Positions 35,125-44,333 are shown, counted from the stretch's first letter. The stretch is DNA of 64,000 nucleotides from Streptomyces ferrugineus (GCF_015160855.1 NZ_CP063373.1:4402001-4466000); one strand, 5' to 3'. The notes: generated by a model not told the origin, from the sequence alone. Numbers and translations are program-made.

Positions 35125-36312
35125 TCACGCCCCCCAACCGGCCTGCTGCCCACCAACCCGCTCGGCCACGATCTTCTCGGCCCACCCGGACCGGGCATAC
35201 GCAGCGATCGGGTCGGCATCGAGACCCATCTCCTCCCGCACCTCACGAAGCAGCGGACGCACATCCGTGTTGTACGCGTCCATCACCACGGCATTCGCCC
35301 CGAGCACATCACCGGCAGCCTGCGCCTCGGCCAAAGCGACGCGGTCAACCAGCAACGCCTTCGCTGTCGCCTCCTGCACATTCATCACCGACCGGATGAT
35401 CGCCGGGATCTTCGCCTCGATGTTGTGGCACTGGTCGAGCATGAAGGCGACCTCGGGAGTGAACCCACCGCCGCGCACCACCTCGTACATGATCCGGAAC
35501 AACTGGAACGGATCCGCAGCGCCCACCATCAGGTCGTCATCCGCATAGAACCGCGAGTTGAAGTCGAACCCACCGAGCTTGCCCTCCCGCAGCAGCGTCG
35601 CGACGATGAACTCGATGTTGGTGCCGGGAGCGTGATGCCCGGTGTCGACCACGACCTGCGCCTTCTCGCCGAGCTTCAGACAGTGCGCATACGCCGTCCC
35701 CCAGTCCGGCACATCCGTCGTGTAGAAGGCCGGCTCGAAGAACTTGTACTCCAGCAGCATCCGCTGTCCGTCCCCGAGCCGCTCGTAGACCTCGGCCAAT
35801 CCCTCAGCAAGCCGGTCCTGCCGGGCCCGGATGTCGTCCTGCCCGGGGTAATTGGTGCCGTCCGCGAACCACAGCTTCAGATCGGCGGAGCCCGTCGCGT
35901 CCATGATGTCGACGCACTCCAGCAGATGGTCCACGGCCTTGCGCCGCACCGCCGCATCGGGATGGCAGATGCTCCCCAGCCTGTAGTCGTCGTCCTGGAA
36001 GGTGTTGGAGTTGATCGCGCCCAGCTTCACACCACGCTCTTCGGCGTGCTTGGCCAGCTCTGCGTATCCATCGGAGCCGTCGACCTTGTCCCAGGGGATG
36101 TGCAGCGCGACGGTCGGGGCCACGCCGGTGAACGCGTGCACCTGAGCGGCGTCGTCCAGCTTCTCGTAAGGCGTGCGTGGAACGCCCTGCTGGGCGAACA
36201 CCTTGAACCGCGTCCCCGAGTTCCCGTACGCCCACGACGGCGTTTCGACGGCCTGGGTCTTGAGTGCGGCCTTCACCGCGGCGAGCTCGGTCACTGAGGG
36301 CTCCTGTGACAT
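35125..36312 (-). CDS. rhaI: L-rhamnose isomerase (Pseudomonas stutzeri-type)
   Basis: 395 residues from ATG 36312. A TIM-barrel sugar isomerase of the broad-specificity L-rhamnose isomerase type rather than the E. coli RhaA type. Visible are [15 protein letters not shown], the [14 protein letters not shown] substrate loop, the metal-site regions [11 protein letters not shown] and [12 protein letters not shown], and [13 protein letters not shown] with its metal aspartate. It converts L-rhamnose to L-rhamnulose. It is the first gene of the minus-strand catabolic operon and is driven by the promoter at 36374-36402. Confidence 0.94.
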   Translation of the reverse strand: MSQEPSVTELAAVKAALKTQAVETPSWAYGNSGTRFKVFAQQGVPRTPYEKLDDAAQVHAFTGVAPTVALHIPWDKVDGSDGYAELAKHAEERGVKLGAINSNTFQDDDYRLGSICHPDAAVRRKAVDHLLECVDIMDATGSADLKLWFADGTNYPGQDDIRARQDRLAEGLAEVYERLGDGQRMLLEYKFFEPAFYTTDVPDWGTAYAHCLKLGEKAQVVVDTGHHAPGTNIEFIVATLLREGKLGGFDFNSRFYADDDLMVGAADPFQLFRIMYEVVRGGGFTPEVAFMLDQCHNIEAKIPAIIRSVMNVQEATAKALLVDRVALAEAQAAGDVLGANAVVMDAYNTDVRPLLREVREEMGLDADPIAAYARSGWAEKIVAERVGGQQAGWGA

Positions 36313-36340
36313 CGGGAGGGAAGTCGGACGGTGGTCGTCT

Positions 36341-36365
36341 GAAGCGCTTCGCTGTGAAACGATTC
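36341..36365 (-). promoter_or_regulatory. paired palindromic operators in the rhaI leader
   Basis: GAAGCGCTTC (36341-36350) is a perfect palindrome with a central GC, and GAAACGATTC (36356-36365) is a near-palindrome with a central CG. They are 15 bp apart centre to centre and lie just downstream of the predicted rhaI -10 element, where a bound repressor would block transcription. LacI-type geometry is likely; the LacI gene at 43204 is the candidate regulator. Confidence 0.6.
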
Positions 36366-36373
36366 AAGACGGG

Positions 36374-36402
36374 AACGTATGGGCCCTCCGAAGGGGTGTC
36401 AA
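36374..36402 (-). promoter_or_regulatory. rhaI: predicted promoter of the rhaI operon
   Basis: On the minus strand TTGACA (36402-36397) is followed after 17 bp by TACGTT (36379-36374). This is a good match to vegetative Streptomyces promoters (TTGACn/TAnnnT). The implied start site is near 36367, directly before the paired palindromes. Confidence 0.6.
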
Positions 36403-36451
36403 GCCCCGTGGCCAAGGCTGTTCCCTGTGACTCCCCCGTGACCTTCGGGCA

Positions 36452-36466
36452 TCGAAATATTTTCGA
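36452..36466 (+). promoter_or_regulatory. perfect A/T-centred palindrome upstream of rhaT
   Basis: TCGAAATATTTTCGA has perfect 6-bp arms around TAT and stands out in the GC-rich background. It lies 10 bp upstream of the predicted -35 element of the transporter operon. The position suits an activator, or a repressor that loops to the rhaI-side sites. Its base composition differs from the rhaI-side palindromes, so a second regulator is possible. Confidence 0.55.
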
Positions 36467-36476
36467 CACGAACCCA

Positions 36477-36506
36477 TTGACGTGACATGGGCTCCATGCC
36501 TAACGT
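36477..36506 (+). promoter_or_regulatory. rhaT: predicted promoter of the rhamnose transporter operon
   Basis: TTGACG (36477-36482), an 18-bp spacer and TAACGT (36501-36506) fit a Streptomyces vegetative promoter. It is about 70 bp upstream of the rhaT ATG and points away from the rhaI promoter, so the two operons are divergent. Confidence 0.55.
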
Positions 36507-36576
36507 CCCGGCAACCCAGTTGAAACCTTTCACGACGCCGAGAGGCCCGTCCCGCCGGCGTCGTCGAGGAGCCCCC

Positions 36577-38094
36577 ATGACCCACCCGTCCACCACGGGT
36601 CCGGCCCCGGTTCTCGCGCTCAGGGACGTCTCGAAGTCCTTCGGCGCGGTCCGCGCCCTGCGGGACGTCTCCCTGGAACTGTTCCCCGGAGAGGTGCACG
36701 CCCTCGCCGGAGAGAACGGCGCGGGCAAGTCGACCCTGATCAAGACGCTCGCCGGCGTGCACCGGCCCGACGCGGGCCAGGTGCTGCTCGACGGCGCGCC
36801 CGTCGTCTTCCACGGCCCGGGCGACGCCCGTGACGCCGGCATCGCCGTGATCTACCAGGAGCCGACCCTCTTCCCGGACCTGTCGATCGCCGAGAACATC
36901 TTCATGGGCCGCCAGCCGCGCCGCGCCCTCGGCCGGATCGACCACAGGTCCACCCACGAGGCGACCCTGGCCCTGATGCAGCGCCTCGGCGTCGAACTCG
37001 ACCCCGACCGCCCCGCGCGCGGCCTGTCCATCGCCGACCAGCAGATCGTCGAGATCGCCAAGGCACTCTCCTTCGACGCCCGCGTCCTGATCATGGACGA
37101 GCCGACCGCCGCCCTCACCGGCAGCGAGGTCGCCCGCCTCTTCGGCGTGGTGCGCACCCTGCGCGAACAGGGCGCCGCCGTCCTGTTCATCTCCCACCGG
37201 CTGGAGGAGATCTTCCAGATCTGCCGGCGGGTCACCACCCTGCGCGACGGCGCCTGGATCGCCAGCGAGCCGCTGGACGGCATGACCGAGGACGACCTCG
37301 TCCGCCGCATGGTCGGCCGCGACCTCGACGAGCTGTACCCCAAGCAGGACGTGAAGCCCGGCGCGGTCGCCCTCAGCGTGCGCCGGCTGACCCGCGAGGG
37401 CGTCTTCACCGACGTCTCCTTCGACGTACGGCACGGTGAGATTGTCGGCCTCGCCGGGCTCGTCGGCGCGGGACGTACGGAAGTCGCACGAGCCGTGTTC
37501 GGCATCGACCGCTGGGACGCCGGCGAGGTCTCCGTCGAGGGCAAGGCCCTGGTCAACGGCGCCCCGTCCACCGCCATGGCCTCCGGACTCGCCCTCGTCC
37601 CCGAGGACCGGCGCGCCCAGGGCCTGGTGATGGACATGTCCATCGAGCGCAACATCGGCCTGACCGGACTTCGTACGACGGTCAGGGCCGGCTTCATGGA
37701 CCGCGGCGCCGAACGCAGCCGCTCCCTCGACTGGGCCGTCAAGCTCCAGGTGAAGTACGCCCGGATCGCGGACACCGTGAACACCCTGTCCGGCGGCAAC
37801 CAGCAGAAGGTCGTCCTCGCCAAGTGGCTCGCCACCGGCCCCAAGGTGCTGATCGTCGACGAGCCCACCCGCGGCATCGACGTCGGCACCAAGGCCGAGG
37901 TGCACCGGCTGCTCAGCGAACTGGCCGCCGACGGGGTGGCCGTCCTGATGATCTCCTCCGACCTGCCCGAGATCCTCGGCATGGCCGACCGCGTGCTCGT
38001 GATGCACGAGGGCCGCCTGACCGCCGAGATCCCGCGCTCCGAAGCCACCGAGGAAACCGTGATGGCCGCAGCCACCGGGAGGGCCGCCGCATGA
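36577..38094 (+). CDS. rhaT: rhamnose ABC transporter, ATP-binding protein (two ATPase domains)
   Basis: 505 residues from ATG 36577 (GAGGAG upstream). Two fused ABC domains are present, as in RbsA/XylG-type CUT2 importers. The first has Walker [10 protein letters not shown] near residue 44, signature LSIADQQ and Walker [12 protein letters not shown]. The second has a degenerate Walker A (GLVGAGRTE), signature LSGGNQQKV and [12 protein letters not shown]. It powers uptake with RhaP, RhaQ and the binding protein RhaS. It overlaps rhaP by four bases (ATGA). The naming follows Rhizobium rhaSTPQ and is unrelated to the E. coli RhaT symporter. Confidence 0.93.
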   Translation: MTHPSTTGPAPVLALRDVSKSFGAVRALRDVSLELFPGEVHALAGENGAGKSTLIKTLAGVHRPDAGQVLLDGAPVVFHGPGDARDAGIAVIYQEPTLFPDLSIAENIFMGRQPRRALGRIDHRSTHEATLALMQRLGVELDPDRPARGLSIADQQIVEIAKALSFDARVLIMDEPTAALTGSEVARLFGVVRTLREQGAAVLFISHRLEEIFQICRRVTTLRDGAWIASEPLDGMTEDDLVRRMVGRDLDELYPKQDVKPGAVALSVRRLTREGVFTDVSFDVRHGEIVGLAGLVGAGRTEVARAVFGIDRWDAGEVSVEGKALVNGAPSTAMASGLALVPEDRRAQGLVMDMSIERNIGLTGLRTTVRAGFMDRGAERSRSLDWAVKLQVKYARIADTVNTLSGGNQQKVVLAKWLATGPKVLIVDEPTRGIDVGTKAEVHRLLSELAADGVAVLMISSDLPEILGMADRVLVMHEGRLTAEIPRSEATEETVMAAATGRAAA

Positions 38095-39131
38095 CGGTGA
38101 CCACTCCCCGAGAGGCCCCCGTGACCGACGTACCCAAGTCCAGCGGCACCCGCCTGGTCGACCGCGTGTTCAAGATGCGCGAACTCGCCATCCTGGTCGT
38201 CTTCGCGGCGATGATCGTCGTCACACAGATCGGCAACAGCGAGTTCCTCACCGAGCAGGGCATCAAGGACCTGCTGCTGAACGCGACGATCCTCGTCCTC
38301 GTCGCCACCGGCCAGTCCCTGGTGGTGATCACCAGGAACGTCGACCTGTCGGTCGGCTCCACACTCGGCATCAGCGCCTTCGCCGCCGGTACGTACCTGC
38401 AGGGCGGCGGCAACTCGGTCGTCGCCGTGTTCCTGGCGGTCCTGATGGGCATCGCCTTCGGTCTGCTGAACGGTCTGCTCGTCAGCCTCGGCCAGGTGCC
38501 CGCGCTGGTGGTCACGCTCGGCACGCTCTACATCATCCGCGGCATCGACTCCATCTGGGTCGGCTCCCGCCAGATCACCGCCTCCGACCTCCCGGACGGC
38601 TTCGTCGACTTCGGCTCCGGCGGCATCTCCGCGGTGCCGTGGCTGGCGCTGATCGCCCTCGCGGTGCTGGTGGCGACCGCGTACTACCTCAAGCACTTCG
38701 GCAGCGGCCGCGAACTGTACGCCCTCGGCTCCAACCCGGAGGCGGCCCGCCTGGCCGGCATCCCGGTGCGCAAGCGGATCCTCGCCGCGTACACCTTCTG
38801 CGGGGCGCTCGCCGGACTCGCCGGCGCGATGTACCTGGCCCGGTTCGGCAACGTCGACTCCGGCACCGGCAACGGCTATGAACTCACCGTCGTCAGCGCG
38901 GTCGTGGTCGGTGGCGTCGTCTTCACCGGCGGCTCCGGCAGCGTCTACGGCGCGGCGCTCGGCGCGCTGCTGCTGACCTCCATCAACAGCGTGCTGCCCG
39001 CCCTCGGCGTCAGCTCCGTCTGGGTGCTCGCCATCAACGGCATCCTGCTCCTCCTCGCCATCGCCGTCGACCGGATCGTCGCGCTGCGCGTGGCCTCCGC
39101 CCTGAAGAAGAGGAACGCCCGCCATGGCTGA
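38091..39131 (+). CDS. rhaP: rhamnose ABC transporter permease 1
   Basis: 346 residues from ATG 38091. A BPD_transp_2 (RbsC-like) permease with about nine to ten helices. Typical motifs are [17 protein letters not shown] near residue 83, [14 protein letters not shown] near residue 140, and [14 protein letters not shown] in the cytoplasmic loop that contacts the ATPase. It pairs with RhaQ in a heteromeric channel. The gene overlaps rhaT and also overlaps rhaQ by eight bases. Confidence 0.92.
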   Translation: MTVTTPREAPVTDVPKSSGTRLVDRVFKMRELAILVVFAAMIVVTQIGNSEFLTEQGIKDLLLNATILVLVATGQSLVVITRNVDLSVGSTLGISAFAAGTYLQGGGNSVVAVFLAVLMGIAFGLLNGLLVSLGQVPALVVTLGTLYIIRGIDSIWVGSRQITASDLPDGFVDFGSGGISAVPWLALIALAVLVATAYYLKHFGSGRELYALGSNPEAARLAGIPVRKRILAAYTFCGALAGLAGAMYLARFGNVDSGTGNGYELTVVSAVVVGGVVFTGGSGSVYGAALGALLLTSINSVLPALGVSSVWVLAINGILLLLAIAVDRIVALRVASALKKRNARHG

Positions 39132-40101
39132 CTTCCCGCTCTCGCGCGCCGTTCGCTGGGACACGGTCGTCGGCGCCCTCCTCATCGTCGTACTGCTGCT
39201 GTCGTTCGGGTTCGTCGACGGGTTCGGCAACGCGCTGAACCTGTCGTTCCTGATCGGCAACACCCTCCCGATCGCCCTGATCGCGCTGCCGATGACCCTG
39301 CTCGTCGTCTCGGGCGAGATCGATCTGTCGGTCGCCTCCACCGCCGGGCTCTCGGGCGCGGTGATGGGCGCGCTGTGGAACCAGGGCATGACGATCGAGA
39401 CGATCATCCCGATCTGTCTGCTGCTCGGTGTGGTCTGCGGGCTGGTCAACGGCCTGCTGGTCACCCGGCTCGGACTGCCCTCCCTCGCCGTCACCATCGG
39501 CACGCTCGCCGCCTACCGGGGCATCGCGCAGATCGTGCTCGGCTCGGACGCGGTGACCGACTTCCCGACCCAGTACCTGGACTTCGCGGCCGGACGCATC
39601 GGCGACACCTTCATCCCGTACGCCTTCCTGCCCTTCCTGGTCCTCCTCGCCATCGCCGTGGTCGCGCTGCACGCCATGCCGTTCGGACGGTCGCTGTTCG
39701 CGATCGGCGCGAGCGAGGAGGCGGCGCGGTTCGCCGGGATCCGGGTCAAGCGGCAGAAGCTGATCCTGTTCACGCTCACGGGCCTGATGGCCTCGCTGAC
39801 CGGGATCTTCTGGGCGCTGCACTACGCGAGCGCCCGCTATGACAACGCCACCGGCCTCGAACTCTCCGTCGTGGCCGCCGTACTGCTCGGCGGCATCGAC
39901 TTCGACGGCGGCAAGGGAACGCTCGGCGGCGCGATCGCGGGAGTCTTCCTGCTCGGTGCGCTCCAGAACGTCATGAGCCTCCAGGACGTCTCCGCCCAGT
40001 CGCAGATCGTCGTCACCGGCGTTCTGCTCGTCCTCTCCGTGCTCGGCCCCCGGGTCGCACGCCAGATCGCCGTAGCGAGGGCGGGCCGCAGAGCCGCGTA
40101 A
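39124..40101 (+). CDS. rhaQ: rhamnose ABC transporter permease 2
   Basis: 325 residues from ATG 39124, inside the end of rhaP. It is also RbsC-like: VSGEIDLSVASTAGLSG near residue 64, PSLAVTIGTLAAYRGIAQ near residue 120 and GASEEAARFAGIRV as the coupling loop. Two distinct permeases are the rule for rhamnose-type CUT2 transporters, while ribose systems use a homodimer. After its stop there are 106 bp with a dispersed repeat before rhaS. Confidence 0.92.
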   Translation: MADFPLSRAVRWDTVVGALLIVVLLLSFGFVDGFGNALNLSFLIGNTLPIALIALPMTLLVVSGEIDLSVASTAGLSGAVMGALWNQGMTIETIIPICLLLGVVCGLVNGLLVTRLGLPSLAVTIGTLAAYRGIAQIVLGSDAVTDFPTQYLDFAAGRIGDTFIPYAFLPFLVLLAIAVVALHAMPFGRSLFAIGASEEAARFAGIRVKRQKLILFTLTGLMASLTGIFWALHYASARYDNATGLELSVVAAVLLGGIDFDGGKGTLGGAIAGVFLLGALQNVMSLQDVSAQSQIVVTGVLLVLSVLGPRVARQIAVARAGRRAA

Positions 40102-40128
40102 ACGCTCCGCTGGAAAGCCGTTGCAAGT

Positions 40129-40177
40129 CTGCCGGCCGCCTGTGGCTGGTCGCGCAGTTCCCCGCGCCCCTTGGGGC
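40129..40177 (+). repeat. Streptomyces-type dispersed repeat with hairpin, copy 2 (inverted)
   Basis: 40129-40171 is the reverse complement of 35053-35095 with a single mismatch. It ends in a GCCCC-TT-GGGGC hairpin (40166-40177). It lies 31 bp upstream of the rhaS start. In each case the conserved block sits in the gap upstream of a gene of the regulon, in the same orientation relative to that gene. Confidence 0.8.
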
Positions 40178-40207
40178 ATCCACTCACCTCCGTCAAAAGG
40201 ACCCGTC

Positions 40208-41287
40208 ATGCGCAAGTCATCCCTCCGCCGTACCTCGGCCGGCCTCGCCGCCGTCACCTCCCTCGCCCTGGCGCTGACCGCCTGCGGCGGCACCACCAAG
40301 GAGGACGTCAAGAACGAGGGCGCCTCCGCCGCCACCGCCGGCAAGGCCGACCCGAACGCCGAGCTGAAGAAGGGCCTGACCGTCGGCTTCCTGCCCAAGC
40401 AGGTCAACAACCCCTACTTCACCTCCGCCGACAAGGGCGGCGAGGCGGCCCTGAAGGAGCTGGGCTCCAGCTACAAGGAGGTCGGTCCGTCCAGCGCCAC
40501 CGACACCGCCGGCCAGGTCTCCTACGTCAACACGCTCACCCAGCAGCAGGTCGACGCGATGGCCGTGTCCGCGCAGGACCCGGGCGCCCTGTGCACCGCG
40601 CTCAAGCAGGCCATGAAGAACGGCATCAAGGTCGTCACCTACGACTCCGACACCACCGCCGACTGCCGCAACGCCTTCGTCTCGCAGGCCTCCGCCGAGG
40701 ACCTCGGCCGCACCGAGGTGCAGCTGCTCGCCGAGCAGATCGACTACAAGGGCGAGATCGCGATCCTGTCCGCCGCGCAGACCGCGACGAACCAGAACAT
40801 CTGGATCGACTTCATGAAGGAGGAGCTGAAGGACCCCAAGTACAAGGACATCAAGCTGGTCAAGGTCGCCTACGGTGACGACGACGCCCAGAAGTCCTTC
40901 CAGCAGACCCAGGGCCTGCTCCAGGAGTACCCGAACCTGAAGGGGATCATCTCCCCGACCACCGTCGGCATCAAGGCCGCCGCCCAGTACCTGTCGGGCT
41001 CCAAGTACAAGGGCAAGGTCAAGCTGACCGGCCTCGGCACCCCCAACGACATGCGCAAGTACGTCAAGAACGGCACCGTCGAGGCGTTCGAGCTGTGGGA
41101 CCCGGCCAAGCTCGGCGACCTGGCCGCCCGCGCCGCCGTCGCCCTGGTCTCCGGCCAGATCACCGGCAAGGAGGGTGAGACCTTCAAGGCCGGCGACACC
41201 ACGTACACCATCGGCAAGGACGGCGTGATCAGCCTCGGCAAGCCGACCGTCTTCGACGCCAAGAACATCGACCAGTACAACTTCTGA
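40208..41287 (+). CDS. rhaS: rhamnose ABC transporter, substrate-binding lipoprotein
   Basis: 359 residues from ATG 40208. A lipoprotein signal peptide has lipobox LTAC (Cys near residue 26) followed by a GG-TT-rich linker. The mature part is a Peripla_BP_4 fold: GLTVGFLPKQVNNPYF at the start, QQVDAMAVSAQDP, YDSDTTADCRNAFVSQAS, and a GIISPTTVGIKAAAQYL segment. It captures rhamnose outside the membrane and delivers it to RhaPQ-RhaT. The repeat upstream could allow separate expression of this gene, whose product is usually needed in excess. Confidence 0.92.
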   Translation: MRKSSLRRTSAGLAAVTSLALALTACGGTTKEDVKNEGASAATAGKADPNAELKKGLTVGFLPKQVNNPYFTSADKGGEAALKELGSSYKEVGPSSATDTAGQVSYVNTLTQQQVDAMAVSAQDPGALCTALKQAMKNGIKVVTYDSDTTADCRNAFVSQASAEDLGRTEVQLLAEQIDYKGEIAILSAAQTATNQNIWIDFMKEELKDPKYKDIKLVKVAYGDDDAQKSFQQTQGLLQEYPNLKGIISPTTVGIKAAAQYLSGSKYKGKVKLTGLGTPNDMRKYVKNGTVEAFELWDPAKLGDLAARAAVALVSGQITGKEGETFKAGDTTYTIGKDGVISLGKPTVFDAKNIDQYNF

Positions 41288-41304
41288 GTCTGGAGCGGTA
41301 CTTC

Positions 41305-41625
41305 ATGCAGCGCGTCTGTTTTCTGCTCAAGGTCCGCAAGGACAAGCTCGCCGAGTACCGCGAACGCCATGCCGCCGTGTGGCCGGAGATGCTCGAAGCG
41401 CTCTCGGCCACCGGCTGGCACAACTACTCGCTCTTCCTGCGCGACGACGGCCTCCTCGTCGGCTACCTGGAGACCGAGGACTTCGAGGCCGCCAAAGCCG
41501 GTATGGAGGCCACCGAGGTCAACGCCCGTTGGCAGGCCGAGATGGGCGAGTTCTTCGAAGCCCTCGACGGCGCCCGCCCCGACGAGGCGATGAAACCGCT
41601 CACCGAAGTGTTCCACCTCGCCTGA
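41305..41625 (+). CDS. rhaM: L-rhamnose mutarotase
   Basis: 106 residues, the standard size. The family features include the N-terminal MQRVCFLLKVRKDKLAEYRERHAAVWPEM region (His near residue 22), HNYSLFL with the active-site Tyr, and the C-terminal PLTEVFHLA. RhaM interconverts alpha and beta anomers of L-rhamnose, supplying the form used by the isomerase. It lies 17 bp after rhaS. Confidence 0.95.
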   Translation: MQRVCFLLKVRKDKLAEYRERHAAVWPEMLEALSATGWHNYSLFLRDDGLLVGYLETEDFEAAKAGMEATEVNARWQAEMGEFFEALDGARPDEAMKPLTEVFHLA

Positions 41626-41685
41626 CCCCCGCTGTATCCCCCTTCCCCTCCTCTGCCTTCCTCGCCGACAATGGAGTCCCCCGAG

Positions 41686-43116
41686 ATGAAGAGACGCACG
41701 CTGCTGGGTGCCGCACTCGCCGGAGCCGTCATGACCCCCGCCCTCACCTCCGGCATCGCCCGCGCCGCGGACCCGGGCCCGTCCCTCACCCTGACCGGCA
41801 CCACCACACTCGACACCCAGGCCATCTTCTTCGTGTCGTACGACGGCCTGGTCAACAACAACGCCTTCCAGAAGAACGGCCTGCTGACCTACAAGGGCTA
41901 CCAGTACGCCGTCTGGTACACCGCCGACCGCAACGCCGTCGTCGGCCGGCGCAAGTTCGGGTCCAGCACCTGGTCCACGGTCAAGGTCGGCCACACGCTC
42001 CGCTACAACGACTCCCACAACGTCATCTCCATGGGCCTTTCCAAGGTCGACGGCCGCCTCCACCTCAACATGGACTCGCACAGCGACGGCTTCACCTACG
42101 TCAAGTCGGTCGCCGGCCTCATGGACAACCCGGACGGCCTGAGCTGGACCGCGAGCCGCTTCGGCGCCCCCCAGTCCACCCTGGACGGCCTCGCGCTCAC
42201 CTCGCAGTTCACCTACCCGCAGTTCATCTCCACCCCCGAGGGCAGGCTCCAGCTCAGCTACCGGGTCGCCGTCTCCGGCAACGGCCGCAACGCCCTGGCC
42301 GAGTACGACGGTTCGAAGTGGACCAACCTCGGCGAGTGGAGCAGCTCCACCGGGACGTACAGCAGCGAGCACGGCTCCTCGACCGCCCGCAACATGTACC
42401 TGCACGGCATCGACTACGACCGCAACGGCCGGCTGCACTCCTTCTTCACCTGGCGCGAGCAGAACGGCGCCGTGATGTGCTCGTCCGGCGGCATCACCAA
42501 CCACGACACCGGCTACGTCTACTCCGACGACCGCGGCCGCACCTGGCGCAACAACGCGGGCACCGTCGTCGGCACCACCGGCGGCTCCGACAAGGTCGCC
42601 GTCACCGACGGCGGCCTGGTCGTCGACCCGCTCAACCCCGACCACTCCCTGATGAACCAGGAGAGCCAGTTCACCGACTCCGCCGGCCTGCCGCACGCGA
42701 TCATCAGCTACGTCCCCGGCCGCTTCGGCCAGTGCACCACCAACTACGTCGCCGACCGCACCGCCAACGGCCGCGCCTTCCACGTCCGCAAGAACTCCTC
42801 GGGTGCGTGGCAGAAGACGGAGATCCCGGTTCCGCTCAACTCCAGCCAGCGCACCAAGCTGATCCTGGACAAGTACGACAACGCGTACGCGATCTTCCCG
42901 TTCTGCCGGATCGCCGGCGCCTCCAAGGCCTCCGGATACACCGACTGGTCGGTCCTGTACGACGGCGTCACGGCCGGGCTGAACGCGTTCGGCGAGGTCG
43001 TGATCGACGAGACACGTGTCGGACAGGACAACTTCCTGTCGATCATGTACCAGGAGAAGTCCAGCGGTACGACGCCCTCGGCGCTGCGCAACCTCAACTT
43101 CCGCCTGCCTGCCTGA
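41686..43116 (+). CDS. secreted BNR-type beta-propeller protein, possible polysaccharide lyase
   Basis: 476 residues from ATG 41686 (GGAG ten bases upstream); ATG 41671 is less likely. A twin-arginine-like signal (MKRRTLLGAALAGAVM, then cleavage near ARA-AD) precedes a propeller of the BNR_4 type: GYQYAVWYTADRNAVVGRRK, HNVISMGLSKVDGRLHLNMD, FTYPQFISTPEGRLQLSYR and YLHGIDYDRNGRLHSFFTWR. This fold is found in ulvan lyases and L-rhamnose-D-glucuronate lyases. Its place right after rhaM suggests it cuts a rhamnose-containing polysaccharide outside the cell. Catalysis is inferred, and the protein could instead only bind glycan. Confidence 0.72.
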   Translation: MKRRTLLGAALAGAVMTPALTSGIARAADPGPSLTLTGTTTLDTQAIFFVSYDGLVNNNAFQKNGLLTYKGYQYAVWYTADRNAVVGRRKFGSSTWSTVKVGHTLRYNDSHNVISMGLSKVDGRLHLNMDSHSDGFTYVKSVAGLMDNPDGLSWTASRFGAPQSTLDGLALTSQFTYPQFISTPEGRLQLSYRVAVSGNGRNALAEYDGSKWTNLGEWSSSTGTYSSEHGSSTARNMYLHGIDYDRNGRLHSFFTWREQNGAVMCSSGGITNHDTGYVYSDDRGRTWRNNAGTVVGTTGGSDKVAVTDGGLVVDPLNPDHSLMNQESQFTDSAGLPHAIISYVPGRFGQCTTNYVADRTANGRAFHVRKNSSGAWQKTEIPVPLNSSQRTKLILDKYDNAYAIFPFCRIAGASKASGYTDWSVLYDGVTAGLNAFGEVVIDETRVGQDNFLSIMYQEKSSGTTPSALRNLNFRLPA

Positions 43117-43203
43117 TCGCAGCCGTTGTGGGCGGCTTGACGGTAATGTGAAGGCCCTTCCCGCCGCCCGTGTCTTTTCTGTCTCACTGGAGGTCCCTGC
43201 CCG

Positions 43204-44232
43204 ATGACCCAGTCGGTGGGTATCAAGGACGTCGCCCGCGCCGCCGGAGTCTCCGTCGGCACGGTCTCGAACGTCATCAACCGTCCGGACACGGTCGCGA
43301 CCGAGACCCGGGCGCGGGTGCAGTCCGCGATAGACCGGCTGGGCTATGTCCGCAGCGAGTCCGCGCGCCAGCTGCGCGCGGGCCGCAGCAGGATCATGGG
43401 CCTGCTCGTCCTCGACATGGGCAACCCCTTCTTCGTCGACGTGGCGCGCGGCGCCGAACGCACCGCGCGCGACGCCGGACTCGGCGTGATGGTCTGCAAC
43501 AGCGCACAGAGCGCGAGCGAAGAGGCCGAGTACCTGTCGCTCTTCGCCGAGCAGCGGGTGCGCGGCGTGCTGCTCACCCCGGCCGACGCCACCGGCCGCA
43601 ACATCGAGGCGTTCCGGCGCCACAACATCCCCTTCGTCCTCGTCGACCGCGTAGCCGAGGGCACCACCGAGTGCTCGGTCTCCGTGGACGACGTCGCGGG
43701 CGGCGCGCTGGCCGTGCGCCACCTCGTCGACGCCGGGCACCGCTCCATCGCCTACGTCAGCGGCCCGCCCGGCCTCAACCAGGTCCGCGACCGCCGCACT
43801 GGCGCCCTGAACGCGCTTCAGGAGGCCGGCCTCGGCCCCGAGCACCTGCGCGAGCTGCCCACCGAGCGGCTCGACGTCGCCGCGGGCCGGGACGCCGGCG
43901 CCCGTCTCCTCGGCCTCGGGGGCGACCGCCCGACCGCCGTCTTCTGCGCCAACGACCTGCTCGCCCTGGGCGTGCTGCAGGCCATGTACGCCGCGGGCGT
44001 CGGCGTCCCCGACGACCTCGCGATCGTCGGCTACGATGACATCGAGTTCGCCGCCGCCGCGGCCGTCCCCCTGACCTCCGTACGGCAGCCCGCCGTCACC
44101 ATGGGCACCCTCGCGGCGGAGATGCTGCTGGAGGAGACGGAGGCCGAGACCGGTGCCAAGCGGCACCAGCACCGGCGTGTCGTCCTGCAGCCGGAGTTGG
44201 TCGTCCGGCGCTCCAGCCTGTCGGCCCGCTGA
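43204..44232 (+). CDS. LacI-family repressor, probable rhamnose regulator
   Basis: 342 residues from ATG 43204 with GGAGG upstream. The DNA-binding domain is residues 5-26 (VGIKDVARAAGVSVGTVSNVIN), and the hinge is SESARQLRAGRS. The sensor domain resembles sugar-binding proteins (GLLVLDMGNPFF, CANDLLALGVLQAM, VGYDDIEFAAAAAVPLTSV). It ends the rhaT-to-lacI gene series. The paired palindromes before rhaI are its best candidate sites. The inducer is likely L-rhamnose, L-rhamnulose or its phosphate (inference). Confidence 0.87.
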   Translation: MTQSVGIKDVARAAGVSVGTVSNVINRPDTVATETRARVQSAIDRLGYVRSESARQLRAGRSRIMGLLVLDMGNPFFVDVARGAERTARDAGLGVMVCNSAQSASEEAEYLSLFAEQRVRGVLLTPADATGRNIEAFRRHNIPFVLVDRVAEGTTECSVSVDDVAGGALAVRHLVDAGHRSIAYVSGPPGLNQVRDRRTGALNALQEAGLGPEHLRELPTERLDVAAGRDAGARLLGLGGDRPTAVFCANDLLALGVLQAMYAAGVGVPDDLAIVGYDDIEFAAAAAVPLTSVRQPAVTMGTLAAEMLLEETEAETGAKRHQHRRVVLQPELVVRRSSLSAR

Positions 44233-44333
44233 TCCACCGTTCAGTACGATTTCATGATCCCGGGGCTCGGTCGGCGGACGAACATGTGCTGAACTGGGAC
44301 GCGGCCCGCAAACCATCCGCCCCGGGAGCACTG

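Noticed and set aside
40870..44331. A 1153-codon minus-strand frame opposite rhaS, rhaM, the propeller gene and lacI
   Set aside because: Composition is Val/Gly/Arg/Gln-rich without family motifs, and it is antisense to four well-supported genes. It is a typical high-GC shadow frame.
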